DNA of 19,264 bases from Pontimonas sp. Lineage in GTDB: Bacteria; Actinomycetota; Actinomycetes; Actinomycetales; Microbacteriaceae. The translations under genes and the position numbers were made by a program. Numbering within the stretch: position 1 is the first letter of the stretch; each line of letters opens with the position of its first letter. Location: assembly GCA_023263045.1 (NCBI GenBank), contig JALQXU010000006.1, positions 1 through 19,264 of the forward strand, read 5' to 3'. Positions 15,136 to 19,264 of this stretch are shown piece after piece. A model generated the notes under the pieces. The model saw only the letters and a program-made list of their open reading frames with translations. It did no database searches and was not told the origin of the DNA.

Positions 15136-16331
15136 GTGCGCTGAATAGTTCGAACGTGAATGTCGATTTCTATAACGTCGATGAGTACCTGAACGACGAG
15201 GACCGCGCCCTCGTCAAGAAAGTACGGGCCTTTGTTGACGAGACAGTGCTTCCGGTTATCAACGAGTACTGGGAGAAGGCCGACTTTCCCTATGAGATCC
15301 TCCCGAAGCTCGGCGAACTTGGCATCATTGGCACCGCCATCGAGGGCTACGGCGCCCCCGGCCTCACCCGGCTGCAGGCGGGCCTTGTCGCGATGGAGCT
15401 GTCGCGCGGCGACGGCAGCCTGAACACCTTCAACGCGGTGCACTCGGGGCTCGCCATGGGCACGATCAACCTCCTCGGCAGTGAGGAGCAGAAGCAGCGC
15501 TGGCTGCCGCAGATGGCCAAGCTCGAGAAGCTCGGTGCGTTCGCCCTCACCGAGCCGAACCACGGCTCCGACTCGGTCGCCCTCGAATCAAGCGCAACGC
15601 TCGACGGTGACCACTATGTACTCAAGGGCGAGAAGCGCTGGATCGGCCTCGGCCATGTCGCTGACCTCGTCATCATCTGGGCGCGCGACACCGAAGACGG
15701 CAAGGTCAAGGCGTTCATCATGGAGAAGAACGCTGATGGCAGCTACCCCGATGGGTACTGGGCTGAAGCAATCGAGGGCAAGATTGCCAAACGAGCCATC
15801 CAGCAGGCACAGATCAGTTTCGAGAATCTCCGCATTCCCGCGGCGAACAAACTTGAGAAGTCGCAGTCCTTCCGTGATGTCGGGGCTGTACTGAACCGTA
15901 CGCGCAGCACAGTCGCATGGGAGTCCCTGGGGCACGCAACCGCGGCGTATGAGGCCGCCGTGCAATACACCTCGGAGCGCGTGCAGTTCGGCAACCCGAT
16001 CTCGCACTACCAGCTCGTGCAGAACAAGCTCGCGAAGATGCTCGCCGACCTTACCGCGATGCAGCTTATGTGCTTCCGCTCGGGTGCGATGCAGACCGAA
16101 GGCAAGCTCTCGAACGAACAAGCCTCGCTCCTTAAGATGTTCTGCAGTGAAAAAGGGCGCAATCTGTGCCGTGACGCGCGCGACCTGCTCGGAGGCAACG
16201 GCCTGCTGCTCGAGAACAACGTTGCCCGACACCTGACCGATATGGAGGTAGTGCACACGTACGAGGGCACTGACTTTATCCAGTCCCTCATCGTCGGCCG
16301 TGAGATCACCGGGGTTTCGGCATTCAAGTAA
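15132..16331 (+). CDS. Acyl-CoA dehydrogenase of the glutaryl-CoA dehydrogenase subfamily
   Basis: This 399-residue FAD enzyme should introduce the 2,3 double bond in an acyl-CoA, passing electrons to ETF. Family marks are FALTEPNHGSDS (137-148) at the flavin, the dimer/FAD segment RDARDLLGGNG (347-357), and the catalytic base Glu378 in VVHTYEGTDF. The C-terminal GREITGVSAF ending is typical of glutaryl-CoA dehydrogenases. However, the Arg that holds the distal carboxylate of glutaryl-CoA (in VDSGYRS of that family) aligns with N98 in GDGSLNTF, so the substrate may not be glutaryl-CoA. ATG overlaps the CoA-transferase stop, so the two are translationally coupled. The frame is open far upstream over the CoA-transferase, but that is a shadow. 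Confidence 0.93.
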   Translation: MSALNSSNVNVDFYNVDEYLNDEDRALVKKVRAFVDETVLPVINEYWEKADFPYEILPKLGELGIIGTAIEGYGAPGLTRLQAGLVAMELSRGDGSLNTFNAVHSGLAMGTINLLGSEEQKQRWLPQMAKLEKLGAFALTEPNHGSDSVALESSATLDGDHYVLKGEKRWIGLGHVADLVIIWARDTEDGKVKAFIMEKNADGSYPDGYWAEAIEGKIAKRAIQQAQISFENLRIPAANKLEKSQSFRDVGAVLNRTRSTVAWESLGHATAAYEAAVQYTSERVQFGNPISHYQLVQNKLAKMLADLTAMQLMCFRSGAMQTEGKLSNEQASLLKMFCSEKGRNLCRDARDLLGGNGLLLENNVARHLTDMEVVHTYEGTDFIQSLIVGREITGVSAFK

Positions 16332-16419
16332 CTCGCCTACCTCGTCTCACCTCTGACTCCAGCACCTCGCACAGCACGGCCGAAAGCCGAGCCTTACGTC
16401 GAAAGAAACGAGAACCACA

Positions 16420-17580
16420 ATGAGCTCCACCTTTATCTACGATGCAGTGCGCACCCCGTTCGGGCGGGCCGGAGGAGCCCTCTCCGGCGTACGACCTGAG
16501 GTCTTGCAACGCTCGTGATGCGAGCAGCGGTCGATCGGATGGGCATCGATCCTGCCCGTATCGCCGATGTGATCTTCGGTGACGCGAACCAGGCCGGTGA
16601 AGACAACCGCAATGTCGCGCTTCGGCACGTTGCTCGCCGCGTTCCCGACCTCCGTGACCGGAGTGACGGTGAACCGGCTCTGCGCATCTTCGGTGGAGGC
16701 CGTGATCCAGGGAGCACACGCGATCGAATCGGGCGACGTCGAGCTGGTGCTCGCAGGCGGGGTCGATTCGAAGTCGCGTGCACCCTTCGTGGTCGAGAAG
16801 TCCGCGAAGCCGTGGCGTTGGAAACCAGACGCTGTGGAACACCTCAATCGGCTTCCGCATGGTCAACGACGCACTGCCGAAGCACTGGACCGTCTCGAAC
16901 GGCGAATCGGCAGAGAAGATCGCTGGCGAATGGGGAATCACGCGCGAAGCACAAGATGAGTTCGCGGTACGCCCGCACCGGCTTGCGGCCGAAGCGTGGG
17001 CGGCGGGCCTCTACGACGCCGAAATCGTGCAGGTTCCTGGTGCCGAGCTCACTCGCGACGAGGGGATCCGCGACAGCAGCACCGTCGAGAAGCTCGCTGG
17101 CCTGAAGGCGCTATTCGCTGCCGCCGGCACGATGACCGCGGGGAACTCGTCGTCGATCAACGATGGCGCATCGGCCGTGCTACTCCGCGGCGAAGGCGCG
17201 CTCGACACCGAACCTCTGGCCCGGATCACGGGGCGCGCCGCGCACGGTGTCGATCCCGATGACTTCCCGATCGCTCCGATCGAGGCCGCGAATAAGGCAC
17301 TCGCGGGCAGGGAAGACCTGGGCTGACGTCGACCTCGTGGAGCTCAACGAGGCCTTCGCCTCGCAGTCGCTCGCCTGCCTGAAAAGGGTGGCCGGAACTC
17401 GAGCCGGAGAAGCTCAACATCCACGGTGGCGCACTCGCGATCGGGCACCAGCTCGGTGCCTCTTGCGGGCGGATCATTGGCCACGCCGTCCACGAACTAA
17501 ATCGTCAAGGCGGTGGCATCGCAGTGGCCGCGATCTGCATCGGCGTCGGGCAGGGCCTCGCCGTGGTACTCGAGCGATGA
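16420..17580 (+). pseudogene. Acetyl-CoA acetyltransferase (thiolase), broken by several frameshifts
   Basis: The segment encodes a whole thiolase, but in pieces across frames. It starts MSSTFIYDAVRTPFGRAGG at 16420. The active-site Cys is in VNRLCASSVEA, then follow WNTSIGFRMVNDALPK, MTAGNSSSINDGASAV, the His segment GGALAIGHQLGAS, and the last Cys in AICIGVGQG. The normal role is cleavage of 3-oxoacyl-CoA to acetyl-CoA. Indels near 16508, 16622, 16814, 17300 and 17385 break the frame. Most sit in short runs of one base or of CG. The invariant GHP is GHQ, and a later Gly of that motif is Cys, so real decay is likely, though sequencing error could explain the indels. It lies 88 bases after the acyl-CoA dehydrogenase and ends in an ATGA overlap with the next gene. 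Confidence 0.88.
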
Positions 17581-18222
17581 CACCCTCCGAGCTTCAAAGC
17601 AAACAAATCTCGGTCCTAGGAAACGGCCTGGCGTTGGTCGAGATCGACGCGAACGGGGCACCCGTCTACTCCGATGCCATTGTGCTTCGCGAAGGCACGG
17701 TACTTCCGCTCGGCAAACAGTCCGAGCGGCACCTCGAAGATCCCGACGTCGAGCTCATCGACCTCGAAGTAGGAGTTCTCCCCTGGGCATTCGGCGACGG
17801 CCATGCTCACCCGCTGTTCGCGGGCCTGGAAGCGGCAGGCCCGCGAGCGCGAGAGGCGTCCACCGTCGAAGAGCTGCTGGGCATCGTTGGATCGTGGAAG
17901 GATCAGCATCCGAGCGCGGAGTGGATCGCCGGGGGAGCTACGACGAATCCCTCACCCCCGACGGGAGTTTGGGCGCCAAGTGGCTCGGCACTGTGACCGG
18001 TGACGTGCCGACGGTTCTGAGCGGCTGGAACTACCACACGGGTTGGGTGAATACCGCAGCTCTCAAGGCGGCGAATAGCTCTGCCGAGACACCCTCCGAA
18101 CGGCGAGATTATTCGGCGCCGCGGCGGCACGCCACTCGGAGCCCTCTGCGAAGCCGCAGCCAACGAGTTCCTTGAGCACGTTGTGCCAAGGCACCCACTT
18201 GAAGTGCAGCTTCACGTCCTTG
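17577..18222 (+). pseudogene. YtcJ-type amidohydrolase, frameshifted and truncated
   Basis: From ATG 17577, overlapping the thiolase stop by four bases, the frame encodes the start of a metal-dependent amidohydrolase with the HxH metal motif in FGDGHAHPLFAGLEAAGP, then EASTVEELLGIV and WKDQHPSAEWIAGG. Homology continues in a second frame from about 17930 (SYDESLTPDGSLGAKWL, GWNYHTGWVNTAALKAAN) and a third from about 18090 (NGEIIRR, TPLGALCEAAANEFLEHVV), then stops near 18222 in LEVQLHVLE. The family is about 500-550 residues long, so more than half is gone. The lost part holds most metal and catalytic residues, so it must be inactive. It would have hydrolysed an amide or cyclic amide in this pathway. 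Confidence 0.85.
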
Positions 18223-18282
18223 AGGGGTTCGCCCACGCGTCTTGGACCCAGGTCAGACCGTGCGATGCGTACTTCCGAATAG

Positions 18283-18540
18283 CCTCTTCACACCTCATCG
18301 GTATCGACCGATCAGATCACCGGGCACACGGTCACGTTCCCGCATGCGAGCCTACACACTATTTCTGCGACACTGGGCGGGATCACCGACCAGGTCACGG
18401 TCGAAGTCGTCCCAGCACTTCCCAAGACCGGAGCCGACCCGCAAACTGCGCTTTTCATCGCGGGGAGCGCGCTTCTCATCGCTGGCACGGCGAGCATCGT
18501 GCTCATGCGACAGCGCCGATGGGCAGACGCGAGCGAATAG
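18283..18540 (+). pseudogene. Orphan C-terminus of an LPxTG cell-wall-anchored surface protein
   Basis: A frame without a start codon, bounded by a stop at 18280-18282, encodes about 36 residues of an Ig-like beta-rich repeat (GHTVTFPHASLHTISATLGG). A complete sortase signal follows: LPKTG (18418-18432), a hydrophobic helix (TALFIAGSALLIAGTASIV), and a positively charged tail, MRQRRWADASE. The rest of the gene is missing. It is joined directly to the truncated amidohydrolase, so a deletion or recombination fused two unrelated gene ends between 18222 and 18283. Confidence 0.8.
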
Positions 18541-18566
18541 ACGAGAAGTATCTGTGTCTGTAGGAG

Positions 18567-18585
18567 TCCCCTCCAAATCCCCTCC
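18567..18585 (+). repeat. Short direct repeat near the tRNA scar
   Basis: TCCCCTCC occurs twice with an 11-base period (18567-18574 and 18578-18585). About 140 bases from a possible att site, it could be an integrase arm-type site, but the evidence is only position and spacing. The rest of 18541-18725 has no gene that I can support. Confidence 0.25.
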
Positions 18586-18725
18586 ACCGCGCTTCGCCGA
18601 TCTTTTCCAAAGTCGACCGAGATGGGTTCAGTTCCTTACCGACGTCGACCGAAGTTGCTCAGCAAATCGGTCACTCGATGGCTTTTTGAGACCAACACGG
18701 CGAACCTCAGATAGACATTCGCGTT

Positions 18726-18767
18726 CTCATAATCCGTCGGTCGCGGGTTCAAGTCCCGCACGCCCCA
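18726..18767 (+). other. 3' half of tRNA-Met (CAU anticodon): probable attachment-site scar
   Basis: The sequence begins at the anticodon loop CTCATAA (anticodon CAT at 18728-18730). It continues with the 3' anticodon stem, a variable loop, a perfect T-arm (GCGGG, TTCAAGT, CCCGC at 18743-18759), the 3' acceptor strand ACGCCCC and discriminator A, followed by CTA instead of CCA. Upstream bases cannot pair with the anticodon stem, and there is no D-arm or 5' acceptor, so no functional tRNA exists here. Tyrosine-integrase elements commonly use exactly this part of a tRNA gene as their att core. Orientation puts the element on the left and old chromosome on the right. Confidence 0.8.
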
Positions 18768-18814
18768 CTACTGCTTAGCAGGGATTGCGCGCCGCGCATT
18801 CCACTGCCCGCGTT

Positions 18815-19072
18815 TTAGTTATTCGCAGTGCGATCGTAGTTGGTCGTCTTGTGTGGTTCTCCGGTCTTGTCAAAGGTGATCCACTCACCGACGGTCTCAC
18901 CCGCGCTGAAGTGTCCAGATCGCTTTATGGTGCCGTCAATTCGGTACCACTCCCAGTAGCCCTCCGGCTGCCCATTTACGACCTTGCCCTTCGACCAGCG
19001 CGTTTTCCCGTTCGAGTGGTACTTGATGGTGTAACCGTCAATGATTTCGGCGTCTTTCCGGGGAGGAGTCAT
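18815..19072 (-). CDS. Small MORN-type repeat protein
   Basis: This 85-residue protein contains about two and a half MORN-variant repeats: YHSNGKTRWSKGKVVNG, then EGYWEWYRIDGTIKRSGHF and GEWITFDKTGEP. Such short beta-hairpin repeats occur in small proteins sometimes annotated as toxin-antitoxin-related, but no partner toxin is seen. There is no ribosome site. TATAAC lies seven bases before the ATG, as in leaderless actinobacterial transcripts. It follows the serine hydrolase gene by eight bases. It is rich in Trp, Gly and Lys and has no signal peptide. Cellular role is unknown. Confidence 0.75.
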   Translation of the reverse strand: MTPPRKDAEIIDGYTIKYHSNGKTRWSKGKVVNGQPEGYWEWYRIDGTIKRSGHFSAGETVGEWITFDKTGEPHKTTNYDRTANN

Positions 19073-19079
19073 GGCGAGA

Positions 19080-19085
19080 GTTATA
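19080..19085 (-). promoter_or_regulatory. -10 box of a possible leaderless transcript
   Basis: TATAAC on the minus strand, seven bases before the ATG at 19072, overlaps the stop codon of the serine hydrolase gene. With no ribosome site present, this spacing would start transcription at the ATG itself. No convincing -35 box is seen. Confidence 0.4.
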
Positions 19086-19264
19086 ACGCCTGTGCGACCA
19101 GCCGAGAGAGCCTCTGCAGCAAAGCAAGGTGCCGCTGCCGCGAGAACACCGTCACCGGCTCGGGCTCCGTCGAGAACTTTGCGATCACGACCTCGTTCGT
19201 GGGGTCGATGAACAAGTACTGCCCGTAGATACCCCAGCCCATGAAGCAGCGGTTCTCGTCGCCG
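19081..19264 (-). CDS. Beta-lactamase-family serine hydrolase, C-terminal part
   Basis: Sixty codons run in from the right edge and end at TAA (complement of 19081-19083). The fragment has the last strand region of class C beta-lactamase-like hydrolases, GWGIYGQYLFIDPTNEVVIA then KFSTEPEPV, followed by a short helix. This tail is usual in proteins annotated as NylB-like 6-aminohexanoate-dimer hydrolases as well as esterases of the family. The catalytic Ser-x-x-Lys lies outside the window, so the function cannot be set. It sits right of the tRNA scar and probably belongs to the older chromosome. Confidence 0.8.
   Translation of the reverse strand, partial: GDENRCFMGWGIYGQYLFIDPTNEVVIAKFSTEPEPVTVFSRQRHLALLQRLSRLVAQAL

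Noticed and set aside
18700..18780. Complete tRNA-Met gene
   Set aside because: No D-arm or 5' acceptor strand exists upstream and the anticodon stem cannot pair, so only the 3' part is present.
1..19264. CRISPR array, rRNA or prophage structural genes
   Set aside because: No regularly spaced repeats, rRNA sequence or phage-like proteins were seen on either strand.

Overview
The window looks like a high-GC actinobacterial chromosome, probably of the Microbacteriaceae type. The support is GC-rich third codon positions, GTG and TTG starts, an LPxTG sorting signal, an IS1634-type insertion sequence and a probable leaderless gene. The genus cannot be read from the sequence.

Layout. Bases 1-200 hold a possible small RNA unit ending in a strong intrinsic terminator. 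A small three-helix membrane protein follows on the minus strand (222-638). A thiamine-diphosphate decarboxylase of the AruI/acetolactate-synthase type (to 2243) has lost its N-terminus through a local foldback rearrangement. An IS1634-family element (2417-4066) comes next, followed by a stub of a disrupted gene.

From 4216 to about 16331 lies an intact catabolic cluster. It contains a Sad/YneI-like semialdehyde dehydrogenase, enoyl-CoA hydratase, 3-hydroxyacyl-CoA dehydrogenase, a class III omega-aminotransferase, an M24 creatinase/Xaa-Pro-type hydrolase, an APC permease with a small protein upstream, a LysR regulator, a class III CoA-transferase and a glutaryl-CoA-dehydrogenase-like acyl-CoA dehydrogenase. 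A thiolase and a YtcJ-type amidohydrolase follow but carry several frameshifts. Together these would import an amine-bearing compound, hydrolyse and transaminate it, oxidise the semialdehyde, activate the acid with CoA and finish by beta-oxidation. This resembles 5-aminovalerate/glutarate or 6-aminohexanoate/adipate catabolism. The actual substrate is not shown.

A short motif with core GGTATTTG lies 66-105 bases upstream of four separate transcription units of this cluster, always on the coding strand. It suggests a shared regulator, with the cluster's LysR protein the obvious candidate.

The right end (16420-18770) is decayed or rearranged: frameshifted thiolase, truncated amidohydrolase, the orphan C-terminus of an LPxTG surface protein, and the 3' part of a tRNA-Met starting at the anticodon loop. 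The tRNA piece looks like an integration scar. Its orientation would place an integrated island to the left and the old chromosome to the right, where a MORN-type small protein and the end of a beta-lactamase-family serine hydrolase lie.
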